The notes beneath the pieces are model-generated. The model worked only from the letters and a program-made list of their open reading frames with translations, was not told where the DNA came from and made no database searches. Positions 6,652-16,024 of a stretch of DNA of 64,000 nt are shown here, piece by piece. Position 1 is the first letter of the stretch; each line of letters starts with the position of its first letter. The position numbers and the translations under genes are program-made. The DNA is from Pseudoramibacter fermentans (GTDB lineage Bacteria; Bacillota; Clostridia; Eubacteriales; Eubacteriaceae): NCBI GenBank assembly GCA_009493725.1, contig VOGB01000005.1, forward strand, positions 1-64,000, written 5' to 3'.

Positions 6652-8205
6652 TTAAGCGTGCTTAAAGTGGCGCATCCCGGTAAAGATCATCGCAATATTG
6701 TTGTCGTTGCAGACCTTGATCGAGTCAGCGTCGCGGATGGAGCCGCCAGGCTGAATCACTGCGGTGATGCCGGCTTTTGCCGCCGCGGTGCAGACGTCAT
6801 CGAACGGGAAGAAGGCGTCGGACGCCATGACTGCGCCCTGACATTTTTCGCCGCCGTGTTCGATACAGTTTTCCATCGGCCAGATACGATTAACCTGACC
6901 CGGTCCATTGGCGACAAGGCATTTGTCCTTCGCGACAGAAATCGCATTGGATTTCGTGTGCTTAACCGCCTTCCACGCAAACAGCAGATCTTCCATTTCC
7001 TTGTCGGTCGGCTTCCGATTAGTGACGACTTCCAGCTTATTGTAAAGCTTGGTGTCGCGTTCGGTGACCAGCATGCCGCCGAGCACTTTCTTCAGTTCAA
7101 ATCCATTGTCGCTGTACAGGATATCGTCAAGCTTAAGCAGCCGCAGATTGGGCTTTGCAGACAGAACTTCTTTCGCTTCGTCTGTGAAATCCGGTGCCAC
7201 GACCACTTCGAGGAAGATTTTAACCATCTGTTCCGCGGTATCCTTGTCGATCGGACGGTTGGACGCGACGATTCCGCCGAAAATCGACGTCGGGTCAGCT
7301 TCATAAGCTTTATGATACGCTTCAGCAATCGTTTTGTCGCTGGCAATGCCGCAGGGGTTGGCGTGCTTGACCGCAACGATCGTCGGTTCGTCTGTGTATT
7401 CCTTGAGCATTTCGATCGCGCCGTTGGTGTCGTTAATGTTGTTATACGACAATTCCTTGCCCTGGAGCTGTTCTGCGCCGACCAGCGTCCCTTTGTCTTC
7501 ACCGATTTCCTTGTAGAAAGCCGCGCGCTGATGCGGATTTTCCCCGTAGCGCAGATCCTGAACCTTTTCGTAGGTGAAAGTAACCGTATTTTGAGCCAGC
7601 AGATCTTCTTTGTTCTGAGTCTGTTCAACAGACTGTCTTCTTAAGAAATCAGAGATCATCGTGTCGTAATTGGCAGTCGTCGTGAAGACCTTCAGCGCCA
7701 GATGATAACGCGTTTCGTAGCTGGTTCCGCCGTTTTGTTCGATTTCGGTCAGAACGGTTTCGTAATCTTTCGGATCCACCACAACCGTAACGTCGTTGAA
7801 ATTCTTCGCAGCCGAACGCAGCATGGTTGGTCCGCCGATATCGATGTTTTCGATGCATTCCTGGAAGGACACACCAGGCTTGAGCATCGTCTTTTTAAAC
7901 GGGTAGAGATTGATGACGAGCAGGTCGATATTTTCAATCCCCAGTTTTTTACATTCTTCCTGATGTTTCGGATTATTCCGAATGTTCAAAATGCCGCCGT
8001 GAATCAGCGGATGCAGGGTTTTAACCCGACCGTCCAGACATTCTGGAAATCCTGTAATATCTGATACGTCCTTGACATCCAATCCGCCTTCGCGGAGGGC
8101 CTTTGCTGTCCCTCCTGTGGAAATAATATCCCAGCCGCAGGCCGCGATGCGTTTGGCAAAATCGACAATACCTGTTTTATCCGAGACTGAAATCAATGCT
8201 CTCAT
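6652..8205 (-). CDS. purH: Bifunctional AICAR formyltransferase / IMP cyclohydrolase
   Basis: Catalyses the last two steps to IMP. The 517-aa protein begins with the MGS-like cyclohydrolase domain (about 1-195; RALISVSDKTGIVDFAKRI, DLLVINLYPFKKT). The AICAR transformylase domain follows, with the catalytic VKHANPCG motif near residue 280 and MASDAFFPFDD in the C-terminal part. Length is normal for the family. It sits between purN and purD on one transcript. Confidence 0.96.
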   Translation of the reverse strand: MRALISVSDKTGIVDFAKRIAACGWDIISTGGTAKALREGGLDVKDVSDITGFPECLDGRVKTLHPLIHGGILNIRNNPKHQEECKKLGIENIDLLVINLYPFKKTMLKPGVSFQECIENIDIGGPTMLRSAAKNFNDVTVVVDPKDYETVLTEIEQNGGTSYETRYHLALKVFTTTANYDTMISDFLRRQSVEQTQNKEDLLAQNTVTFTYEKVQDLRYGENPHQRAAFYKEIGEDKGTLVGAEQLQGKELSYNNINDTNGAIEMLKEYTDEPTIVAVKHANPCGIASDKTIAEAYHKAYEADPTSIFGGIVASNRPIDKDTAEQMVKIFLEVVVAPDFTDEAKEVLSAKPNLRLLKLDDILYSDNGFELKKVLGGMLVTERDTKLYNKLEVVTNRKPTDKEMEDLLFAWKAVKHTKSNAISVAKDKCLVANGPGQVNRIWPMENCIEHGGEKCQGAVMASDAFFPFDDVCTAAAKAGITAVIQPGGSIRDADSIKVCNDNNIAMIFTGMRHFKHA

Positions 8206-8228
8206 CCTACACTCCTCCTCTATCTTTT

Positions 8229-8855
8229 TTATTCTTTATCAATCGAGACGCGCCGACCGTCGACGTGTACCCGTCCGAGGCAAATCTGGGTCACCACCCA
8301 GGGCAGAAGCTTGTGTTCTTCCTCTAATACCTTCTTCTGGATATCCTCCGGCTTATCGTCATCTGAAAGCTGTACTGCCTTCTGGGCAATGATCGGTCCA
8401 GCATCCGCCTGCTCGTTGACGAAATGAACCGTGCAGCCCGACACCTTGCAGCCGTATGCGTAAATCGCTTCGTGAACGTGCATGCCGTAGAATCCTGGTC
8501 CACAGAAAGACGGGATCAGTGCCGGATGGATGTTCACAATCCGGTTGGGGTAGGCGTCTACAAAATTTTTCGTAACGATTTTCAAATAGCCGGCCAAGAC
8601 GACGAGCTCGCAGCCGTGGGCCTTCAGCGTTGCCACAATTTTCGCGTTGAAATCCTCTGTGTCTTCACACGCTTTTTCGTCGACAAATACAGCTGGAATG
8701 CCCGCCTTTTCGGCGCGGGTTAAGGCGTAGGCATCCGCCTTGTTGGAGATGACGACCGTAATCTCTCCGGTCTTGCCGTGGACGCCGTCGATCACCGACT
8801 GCAGGTCGGTCCCGCTGCCGCTGGCCAGCACACCGATTTTCATCAATGGTTTCAT
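8229..8855 (-). CDS. purN: Phosphoribosylglycinamide formyltransferase (10-formyl-THF dependent)
   Basis: Adds the formyl group to GAR. The 208-aa protein has the N-terminal KIGVLASGSGTDLQS loop that binds the substrate phosphate and the catalytic NIHPALIPSFCGPGFYG segment with Asn and His. The internal ATG four codons later is an alternative start. The start overlaps the end of purM by 4 bp, indicating translational coupling. Confidence 0.95.
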   Translation of the reverse strand: MKPLMKIGVLASGSGTDLQSVIDGVHGKTGEITVVISNKADAYALTRAEKAGIPAVFVDEKACEDTEDFNAKIVATLKAHGCELVVLAGYLKIVTKNFVDAYPNRIVNIHPALIPSFCGPGFYGMHVHEAIYAYGCKVSGCTVHFVNEQADAGPIIAQKAVQLSDDDKPEDIQKKVLEEEHKLLPWVVTQICLGRVHVDGRRVSIDKE

Positions 8856-9880
8856 AGAACTATTTTTTCCGTTCCTTCTGTCACTTCACCGAGAATGACT
8901 GGTTTTTCACCCTTTTCTTTCAGAGCGCTCACAAAGCCGTCCGCCTGATCCTGCGGCAGGGCGCAGACCAGCCCGATCCCCATATTGAAGGTGTTGTACA
9001 TATCGTGATCTGGCACTTCGCCCAGCTGTTGGAGGACGTCAAAAATCGGCAGCGGTTCAATCACGGAGGTGTCGACCTTCGCGCACAAGCCGTCTGGAAT
9101 CATCCGCGGAATATTTTCGTAAAAGCCGCCGCCTGTAATGTGGCTCATGCCCCGAACGCCGTAAGGGACAATCAAATCCGACAGCGCGTGAACGTAGATC
9201 CGCGTCGGGGTCAGCAGTGTTTCGCCGATGGTCGCGCCCAGCTCGTCGATGTAGGAATCGACCGTCAGGTCGTGATCCTTGAAAATAAGCTTGCGCACCA
9301 GCGAAAAGCCGTTGGAGTGCACGCCGGACGACGGCAGGCCGACCAAGACGTCGCCCTTCTGAATCGACTGCCCGGTGACAATCTGATCCTTTTCGACAAC
9401 GCCGACAGCAAAACCGGCCAGATCGTATTCATCTGCCCCGTACATGTCGGGCATTTCCGCCGTTTCGCCGCCGATCAGCGCCATATCGCCCTGAACGCAG
9501 CCTTCGGCCACCCCGGATACAATCTGTGCGATTTTTTCCGGCGTGTTTTTGCCGCAGGCAATATAATCAAGAAACAGCAGCGGCTTTGCCCCCTGGCAGA
9601 GAATATCGTTGACGCACATCGCCACACAATCGATCCCGACGGTGTTGTGGCGGTCCATCATAAAGGCGATCATCAGCTTTGTGCCGACGCCGTCTGTGCC
9701 TGAAATCAGGCAGGGCTTTTTGTACCCTTCCGGCAGTTCGATCACACCGCCGAACCCGCCAAGTTCAGAAAGAACGTATTGGTTAAAGGTTCTTTTTACA
9801 TCTTTTTGAATCAGACGAACCGACTCGTACCCAGCTTCGACGTCAACGCCGGCTTCCTTGTAGGCATTCGTTTTGGACAT
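8852..9880 (-). CDS. purM: Phosphoribosylformylglycinamidine cyclo-ligase
   Basis: AIR synthetase, ATP-dependent ring closure of FGAM. The 342-aa protein has YKEAGVDVEAGYESV at the N terminus, the SGTDGVGTKLMIAF ATP region, LIGGETAEMPDMY and the HSNGFSLVRK segment. I use the second ATG (9880) because AAAGGA lies directly against the first ATG at 9886, leaving no spacing, while it is about 6 bases from the second. Overlaps purN by 4 bp at its 3' end. Confidence 0.95.
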   Translation of the reverse strand: MSKTNAYKEAGVDVEAGYESVRLIQKDVKRTFNQYVLSELGGFGGVIELPEGYKKPCLISGTDGVGTKLMIAFMMDRHNTVGIDCVAMCVNDILCQGAKPLLFLDYIACGKNTPEKIAQIVSGVAEGCVQGDMALIGGETAEMPDMYGADEYDLAGFAVGVVEKDQIVTGQSIQKGDVLVGLPSSGVHSNGFSLVRKLIFKDHDLTVDSYIDELGATIGETLLTPTRIYVHALSDLIVPYGVRGMSHITGGGFYENIPRMIPDGLCAKVDTSVIEPLPIFDVLQQLGEVPDHDMYNTFNMGIGLVCALPQDQADGFVSALKEKGEKPVILGEVTEGTEKIVL

Positions 9881-9905
9881 GAACATTCCTTTCTTTATCT
9901 GTGTA

Positions 9906-10403
9906 TTATTCTTCGTTTAAAAGCGCCTGAACGCGGGCATTCTTTGTCTTGACTTCTTCGTCCAGTTCCCGCTTGTACGCTTTTATCGCTTCGCGCAATT
10001 TCGGATATTTAACCGAAAGAATCTGCACCGCTAAAATGGCCGCGTTGGCCGCCCCGTTGACCGCCACCGTCGCAACTGGAATCCCCGTCGGCATCTGAAC
10101 GATGGAGAACAGCGAGTCCATCCCGCCTTCCAGAGAGGTCTTGATTGGAATCCCAATGACTGGAAGTGGGGTCGAGCCTGCGATGACCCCTGGCAGATGG
10201 GCTGCCTTGCCGGCCGCCGCGATGATAACTTCATAGCCCTTTTCTTCAGCGGTCTGCGCAAAGATGGCCAGTTCCCGCGGATTGCGGTGTGCTGAAATGA
10301 CGCGGACGTCAATATCCACGTCAAATTTTTTCAGCATGTCGATGCATTTTTTGACGACATCAAAATCCGAATCGCTTCCCATAATAACTGCTACTTTTGC
10401 CAT
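9906..10403 (-). CDS. purE: N5-carboxyaminoimidazole ribonucleotide mutase
   Basis: 165-aa class I PurE that converts N5-CAIR to CAIR. MGSDSDFDVVKKC at residues 9-21, the SAHRNPRE loop with the catalytic His, and AAGKAAHLPGVIAG are all present. No purK was seen in the window, although a class I enzyme normally needs one. It lies 23 bp after purL and 25 bp before purM. Confidence 0.95.
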   Translation of the reverse strand: MAKVAVIMGSDSDFDVVKKCIDMLKKFDVDIDVRVISAHRNPRELAIFAQTAEEKGYEVIIAAAGKAAHLPGVIAGSTPLPVIGIPIKTSLEGGMDSLFSIVQMPTGIPVATVAVNGAANAAILAVQILSVKYPKLREAIKAYKRELDEEVKTKNARVQALLNEE

Positions 10404-10426
10404 AGTATACTTCCTTCTTTCTTGTA

Positions 10427-13400
10427 CTATTTAAAATACGCCACGCCGGATTCGAAGATTTTCTGATCCTTTTTGCCTGGAATATTTTTATACAGTCCGC
10501 TGCCGATTCGTTCGGAGTGGCCCATCTTGCCGAGAATTCTGCCGTCTGCTGAGGTAATGCCTTCAACAGCGTAGACTGAGCCGTTCAAATTGTAGGCGCC
10601 GTCCATCGTCGCGTGTCCGTCGAAATCGACGTACTGTGTCGCGATCTGACCGTTCGCGATCAGCTTCTGGATCACTTCGTCGCTGGCGACGAAACGCCCT
10701 TCGCCGTGAGAAATCGGCACGCGGTAAATGCCGCCCAATTCCGCCTGTGCCAGCCACGGCGACAGATTGGAGACGACCTTGGTCAACGGAATCGCCGAAA
10801 TGTGGCGTCCGATGGTGTTGTAGGTCAACGTCGGCATGCCCGGCTTAATCGGTTCGATCTTGCCGTCTGGCAGAAGGCCGAGTTTAATCAGCGCCTGGAA
10901 TCCGTTGCAGATGCCAAGGATCAGCCCATCCCGTTTGTTGAGCAGGTTCATGACCGCTTCTGTCATCTTCGGATTTCTGAAGACCGCCGCAATAAACTTC
11001 CCAGAGCCGTCCGGCTGATCCCCTGCGGAGAAACCGCCCGGCAGCATGATCATCTGCGCGTTGTCGATGGCGTCAGCCATCGCGTTGATGGAATCTTCAA
11101 TATCCTGCGCGTTCTGGTTCTTGAAGACGATCGTCTGCGCCACCGCCCCGGCTCTTTCAAAGGCGCGGGCCGAATCGTATTCGCAATTGTTGCCCGGGAA
11201 GACTGGAATGAATACCCGCGGCTTTGTAAATTCAGACGCACTCGCAATGACCGGCCCTTTGTTGTACATGACGTCTTCGACTTTGCCTTCAGTTTCGACC
11301 GTTTCCGGATAGACATCCCACAACGGCTTCTGATAAGCGGTCATCAGCGCGTTCAAATCCATTTTAACGTCGCCGACTGTAATGGTCTGTGCCGAAACCG
11401 TTTCGCCGATTTTTTCGCCGGCATCGATCGGTTGTGCCGTTTCGATGACCAAGGTACCTGGGTCGGCGTCAAACAGCGCCTGTTCGGTCAAATCCGGATT
11501 TAATTCGATCCCGATCTTGTTGCCAAAAGCCATCTTCGTCAGGGTTTCCATGAGCCCGGCTTCGCCGACTGTTCTCGCTGCCAGTACCTTGCCGTCGATG
11601 ACAAGTTCGTGAACCGTGTCAAAAGTTTTGGCCGCCGCGTCAAAATCGATGAGTCCCTTTTCGTCGCGCTGAATCGGGAAGCGGTATAAATAATGGCCCG
11701 CACCCTTTAATTCGTTGGTGACAATGTTGTCGACCTTTTCCGCTGTCACCGCAAAAGAAATCAATGTCGGCGGCACCGTCATATCTTCAAAGGTCCCAGA
11801 CATCGAGTCTTTGCCGCCGATCGCCGCGACACCCATGGCCTTCTGCGCTTCAAAAGCGCCGAGCAATGCCGAAAACGGGCGGCCCCATTTGGCCGGATCC
11901 TGTTCGAGGCGTTCAAAGTATTCCTGGAAGGACAGACGGGCTTTTCTGAAATCGCCGCCCATCGCGACCAGCTTCGACAAGGATTCGATCACGGCGGATT
12001 CTGCGCCGTGGAACGGACTCCATTCCGCTAACGTCGGATTGTACCCGTAGGTCATGATCGAGCAGGTTGTCGTCGAGCCGTGTTCGACCGGAATCTTCGC
12101 CGCCATGCCGTCCTGCGGCGTCGCCGCGTATTTCCCGCCGTACGGCATCGTCACCGTCCCCGCGCCAATGGTCGAGTCGAACATTTCAGACAGCCCTTTC
12201 TGGCTGGCCACGTTCAAATCGCTCATCATGGCCATCGTGCGGCCTGCGATATCGCCTGTCGCTTCAAACGGCTTGCGGTCTGCTGGTTCGCTGACGTAAA
12301 CATCGGCGTACTGGGTCGCACCGTTGGTATTTAAAAATTCGCGGGACAAATCGAGCACCGTCTGTCCGCGCCATTTCATTTTCAGCCGTCCCGTATCGGT
12401 CACGTCTGCTACATGGGTAACTTCCAGATTTTCCTGATGGCCCAATTCGATAAAGCGGTCGACATTTTCCGGTGCGACCACGACGGCCATACGTTCCTGA
12501 GATTCGGAAATCGCCAGTTCCGTTCCGTCGAGGCCTTCGTATTTCTTCGGCACTAGATCCAAATTGATGTCTAAGGAGTCCGCCAATTCGCCGATCGCGA
12601 CCGAGACGCCGCCGGCGCCAAAGTCGTTGCATCGGGTGATCATCTGAGACAATTCCGGATTTCTGAACAGGCGCTGAATCTTCCGTTCTTCGACCGGATT
12701 CCCCTTCTGGACTTCCGCCCCGTCATCCTGAATCGAATGGACGTTGTGCGCTTTTGACGAGCCCGTCGCGCCGCCGCATCCGTCACGGCCGGTCCGGCCG
12801 CCGATGAGCAGGATCGCATCGCCCGGCGCCGGGGTTTCCCGACGGACATTTTTCTTCGGCACTGCTGCGATGACCGCGCCGACTTCCAAACGTTTCGCCA
12901 AAAATCCTGGGTCGTGCACTTCGTAGACCTGGCCTGTCGCCAAACCGATCTGGTTGCCGTAAGAGGAATAGCCCTGAGCCGCTTCCTGAGAAATCTTTCT
13001 CTGGGGCAGCTTGCCTTCCATGGTTTCGGACAACGGCGCTGTCACATCGCCTGCCCCGGTCAGACGCATCGCCTGATAGACGTAGGCTCTGCCTGACAGC
13101 GGGTCGCGGATCGCGCCGCCCAGACAGGTGGCCGCGCCCCCGAAAGGTTCGATTTCAGTCGGGTGGTTGTGGGTTTCGTTTTTAAATTCCAGAAGCCAGT
13201 CTTCATCCTGTCCGTCGTGATCGACCTTAATATTGATCGAGCAGGCGTTGATTTCGTCGGATTTGTCGAGATCCGGCAGAAGGCCTCTGGCCTGAATATC
13301 CTTGGCCCCGATGGTGCCTAAATCCATCAGCGTAATCGGGCGGTCGGTGTCTTCGCCGTAAATCATGTCCCGAGTCGAATCGTAATCGGCAAAGGCCTGT

Positions 13401-14143
13401 TCGACGGCGTCGTTGATATCGCCCTTTTCAAAGGTGATATCGTTGAGATTCGTCGCGAAGGTCGTGTGACGGCAGTGATCCGACCAATAGGTATCGATGA
13501 CGCGGAGCTCGGTCACCGTCGGATCCCGCTTTTCATCATCTCTGAAATAGGCCTGAACCATTTCGATATCCGCCTGGCTCATCGCGAATCCCATGTCCTG
13601 TTTAAAGGCCGCAAGTTCTTCCTTGGTTTTTACAATAAAACCCTCTATCGTCGAAACAGGCGCAGGTTCCTTCACTACATCGGTCAGAGTCGTACGCGGT
13701 GCCAGATCTGCCTCCTTCGAGTCAACAGGGTTGATCATGTATTGTTTAATTTTCTGAATATCTTCATCGGATAAATCGCCCTTGAGCACAATGCATTCCG
13801 CGACTTTAATCGTCGGGCGCGTGCCGGAGAGCAGCTGGACGCACTGCACAGCAAAATCAGCCTGCTGGTCGTACTGTCCTGGCAAGTATTCGATGGCAAA
13901 AACTTGCTCATCTTCTGAAACAGGTAAATCTTCGACGTAAACATTGTCCACATTCGGTTCTGAAAAAATCGTATCGACAACCTGCTGCATGACGTCCTCA
14001 GGCAGCGCTTCGATATCGTACCGATTGACAATGCGGAGTCCTTCCAACGCTTTCAAATTCAATATTTTTCTGAAAGTCATTTGAAGGGCTTTGGATTTTG
14101 TATTAAATCCTGCTTTCTTTTCAACGTAAAATCTCTTGATCAA
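10427..14143 (-). CDS. purL: Phosphoribosylformylglycinamidine synthase, single-chain long form
   Basis: Makes FGAM from FGAR, glutamine and ATP. The roughly 1238-aa protein fuses the synthetase (NETHNHPTEIEPFGGAATCLGG, VGAVIAAVPKK, GGKDSMSGTFEDM) to a C-terminal glutaminase (about the last 260 residues; PGGFSAGDQPDGSGK, GICNGFQAL with the nucleophile Cys, PISHGEGRF). There is no separate purQ or purS. Two TTG starts are possible. I prefer 14143 because AAAAGGCGG lies about 8 bases upstream, the product then begins IKRFYVEKKAGF like its relatives, and the promoter at 14178-14206 leaves almost no leader for the other TTG at 14164. First gene of the pur operon. Confidence 0.93.
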   Translation of the reverse strand: MIKRFYVEKKAGFNTKSKALQMTFRKILNLKALEGLRIVNRYDIEALPEDVMQQVVDTIFSEPNVDNVYVEDLPVSEDEQVFAIEYLPGQYDQQADFAVQCVQLLSGTRPTIKVAECIVLKGDLSDEDIQKIKQYMINPVDSKEADLAPRTTLTDVVKEPAPVSTIEGFIVKTKEELAAFKQDMGFAMSQADIEMVQAYFRDDEKRDPTVTELRVIDTYWSDHCRHTTFATNLNDITFEKGDINDAVEQAFADYDSTRDMIYGEDTDRPITLMDLGTIGAKDIQARGLLPDLDKSDEINACSINIKVDHDGQDEDWLLEFKNETHNHPTEIEPFGGAATCLGGAIRDPLSGRAYVYQAMRLTGAGDVTAPLSETMEGKLPQRKISQEAAQGYSSYGNQIGLATGQVYEVHDPGFLAKRLEVGAVIAAVPKKNVRRETPAPGDAILLIGGRTGRDGCGGATGSSKAHNVHSIQDDGAEVQKGNPVEERKIQRLFRNPELSQMITRCNDFGAGGVSVAIGELADSLDINLDLVPKKYEGLDGTELAISESQERMAVVVAPENVDRFIELGHQENLEVTHVADVTDTGRLKMKWRGQTVLDLSREFLNTNGATQYADVYVSEPADRKPFEATGDIAGRTMAMMSDLNVASQKGLSEMFDSTIGAGTVTMPYGGKYAATPQDGMAAKIPVEHGSTTTCSIMTYGYNPTLAEWSPFHGAESAVIESLSKLVAMGGDFRKARLSFQEYFERLEQDPAKWGRPFSALLGAFEAQKAMGVAAIGGKDSMSGTFEDMTVPPTLISFAVTAEKVDNIVTNELKGAGHYLYRFPIQRDEKGLIDFDAAAKTFDTVHELVIDGKVLAARTVGEAGLMETLTKMAFGNKIGIELNPDLTEQALFDADPGTLVIETAQPIDAGEKIGETVSAQTITVGDVKMDLNALMTAYQKPLWDVYPETVETEGKVEDVMYNKGPVIASASEFTKPRVFIPVFPGNNCEYDSARAFERAGAVAQTIVFKNQNAQDIEDSINAMADAIDNAQMIMLPGGFSAGDQPDGSGKFIAAVFRNPKMTEAVMNLLNKRDGLILGICNGFQALIKLGLLPDGKIEPIKPGMPTLTYNTIGRHISAIPLTKVVSNLSPWLAQAELGGIYRVPISHGEGRFVASDEVIQKLIANGQIATQYVDFDGHATMDGAYNLNGSVYAVEGITSADGRILGKMGHSERIGSGLYKNIPGKKDQKIFESGVAYFK

Positions 14144-14177
14144 TGTACAAATCCGCCTTTTCAATAGATTTGCATTT

Positions 14178-14206
14178 ATTGTATCGCTTTTTAATTAAAT
14201 TTTCAA
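14178..14206 (-). promoter_or_regulatory. Promoter of the purLEMNHD operon
   Basis: Minus strand TTGAAA (14201-14206), 17-bp spacer, TACAAT (14178-14183). Predicted start about 28 nt before the purL TTG at 14143. No purine riboswitch fits in so short a leader. Confidence 0.7.
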
Positions 14207-14297
14207 CGAATTACATTCAGAACATTGCAATCTCACCAAGGATTTATAGCTCATTTACTGAAATTCTTTGTCATTTTTCCCGATTGTGCCGCAATTC

Positions 14298-14306
14298 TGA
14301 TATAAT
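14298..14306 (+). promoter_or_regulatory. Extended -10 promoter for the MBL-fold hydrolase
   Basis: TGATATAAT is a TGn-extended -10 with a consensus hexamer at 14301-14306. There is no good -35 at the usual distance. The gene starts 32 bp downstream after AGGAGG. Confidence 0.55.
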
Positions 14307-14338
14307 GTAAACAATAATATTTTTAACAGGAGGATTCG

Positions 14339-15055
14339 ATGAAAATTATCTATCTGCACCATTCGGGGTTTGTCGTTGAATTGGACAAAAATACCCTGAT
14401 CTTTGATGCGATCACCTATATTCAGCCGCAATTTTTAAAAAAAGGCAGACGCAAATATTTCTTCGCCTCTCACGCCCACACCGATCATTTCTCGCAGATT
14501 ATTTACAATTACGGCACGGATTTCGACACGCGCTACATTTTGAGCGATGACATCACCCGCCGCGGCGGCAAAAAGACGACTTTCATCAAACCGTACGAAC
14601 ATCTGCACTACGACGACATCAAGTGCGGGCCAGTGGAAATCGACACCTTCGGTTCGACCGATCAAGGCGTTTCCTTCCTGGTTCAAGCGGAAGGCAAGGT
14701 CATTTTCCACGCCGGCGATTTAAACTGGTGGGACTGGTCGCCAGACGCCCGTCCGGAAATCGACCGCGCCGCTGAAGAACGCGACTACAAAGCGGAAATC
14801 GCCAAGATCAAGGATTTTCTCGAAACAAATCACCGGAAAATCAACGTGGCCTTCGTTCCTGTTGACTCCAGACTGGGGCGCTCGGCAACCAAAGCTGCCG
14901 AATACTTCGTTGACGAGCTGCATCCGCAGATTCTCGCCCCGATGCACTGCTGGGACGAATACAGCGTTGTGACCGACCTGCAGCAGGCCTGCTACGGCAA
15001 GGACGTCAAGATTCTAACGATGTCCAAGCGCAACGAAATCATTTATGCCGACTAA
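14339..15055 (+). CDS. MBL-fold metal-dependent hydrolase (UlaG/YtnP-like)
   Basis: 238-aa protein of the metallo-beta-lactamase fold. The metal ligands are seen in FASHAHTDHFSQ (residues about 43-54) and the VIFHAGDLNWWDW segment (about 120-132), with a late His in LAPMHCWDEYS. The family includes UlaG-like lactonases and other hydrolases, and the substrate cannot be told from sequence. It has an AGGAGG site 7 bases before the ATG, its own promoter and a terminator at 15070, so it is a stand-alone unit divergent from the pur operon. Confidence 0.8.
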   Translation: MKIIYLHHSGFVVELDKNTLIFDAITYIQPQFLKKGRRKYFFASHAHTDHFSQIIYNYGTDFDTRYILSDDITRRGGKKTTFIKPYEHLHYDDIKCGPVEIDTFGSTDQGVSFLVQAEGKVIFHAGDLNWWDWSPDARPEIDRAAEERDYKAEIAKIKDFLETNHRKINVAFVPVDSRLGRSATKAAEYFVDELHPQILAPMHCWDEYSVVTDLQQACYGKDVKILTMSKRNEIIYAD

Positions 15056-15069
15056 TCACTGTCATTTCA

Positions 15070-15108
15070 AAAAGGCTGTTTGGCGCGATCCGTCAAACAG
15101 CCTTTTTT
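15070..15108. terminator. Bidirectional intrinsic terminator
   Basis: Thirteen-bp stem AAAAGGCTGTTTG (15070-15082) with its complement (15094-15106) and T/A tracts on both sides. It separates the MBL gene from the converging whiA, whose stop codon lies at 15107. Confidence 0.85.
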
Positions 15109-16024
15109 ATAAGGTTTCTGCTATCTTTTTTATTTTTCTAATGCGGTAATACATTGTCGATTTCTGAAGGGGCGGTGCCATCAAAGCGCCCAATTCCTGA
15201 ACCGACGCATCCGGATGCTCGAGCCGAAGCTCAGCCACCTCGCGCAATTCCTTCGGCAGCACGCCGAGGCCTGCCTTTTCCTCAATTTTTCGAATCGCAC
15301 TGATCTGATCGCCCGCCGCCCTCGCGCTTTTCTGCAAGTTGGCCACGTCGCAATTGACCTTGCGGTTGACATCGTTGCGCATGCCCTTGACGATTTTCAC
15401 GTTGGTCATCTCAAGGGCGGCCCGTGCCGCACCGATTAAGCTTAAAAAGTCCGCAATGCTCTCACTGTCTCTAAAGTCCAAAACGCCCTGTCCGCCGCGG
15501 GAGCGCGCCTTGCTGGAAATATCGTAGCCCTTTAATATGCGGCTGATATTTTCAAAAAAGTGCGTGGCATTCCCGTTGAGCTCCAGCTGGTATTTCTTCT
15601 TAGGGTCGGAAACCGAGCCGCAGGTGATGAACAGCCCGCGGAGGTAAGCCTTAAAATAATGCTGCTTCGAGAGAAAATACGGCGGGATATCCTCGCTCAC
15701 TCCCTCTTTGTCGATCCGCGCATCCTTCATTAATCGGCGGCTGAACGCCTGGGAGTCTGCGCTCACGACGTACACACGCTGTTTTCTGACGGTTTGAATC
15801 GCCACTGTCAGGCCGCTGCCGTACAGCATTTTGCTGATACTGCGCATACGTGCCGCCAAAAAGGGAAATTCCGTTGTGATCGAAAAAGGCCCGCCGCCTT
15901 CTCTGCGGCGGCCTGCCAGCACGTAACTGCCCATTACCATGCCGGCCATTTCGGCGCGCATTTCGTTTTCGCTGTGGCAGGCGAAGCGGCACAATTCCTT
16001 TTTTACATCGTCTGAAAAACTCAT
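15107..16024 (-). CDS. whiA: DNA-binding protein WhiA
   Basis: 305-aa WhiA, a LAGLIDADG-like N-terminal domain joined to a C-terminal helix-turn-helix. Visible marks are SFSDDVKKELCR at the start, AYLRGLFITCGSVSDP (residues about 125-140), and the HTH region RLEHPDASVQELGALM near the end. WhiA influences sporulation or division genes and chromosome segregation in Gram-positive bacteria. It overlaps yvcK by 4 bp, and with rapZ forms the conserved rapZ-yvcK-whiA block. Confidence 0.94.
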   Translation of the reverse strand: MSFSDDVKKELCRFACHSENEMRAEMAGMVMGSYVLAGRRREGGGPFSITTEFPFLAARMRSISKMLYGSGLTVAIQTVRKQRVYVVSADSQAFSRRLMKDARIDKEGVSEDIPPYFLSKQHYFKAYLRGLFITCGSVSDPKKKYQLELNGNATHFFENISRILKGYDISSKARSRGGQGVLDFRDSESIADFLSLIGAARAALEMTNVKIVKGMRNDVNRKVNCDVANLQKSARAAGDQISAIRKIEEKAGLGVLPKELREVAELRLEHPDASVQELGALMAPPLQKSTMYYRIRKIKKIAETL

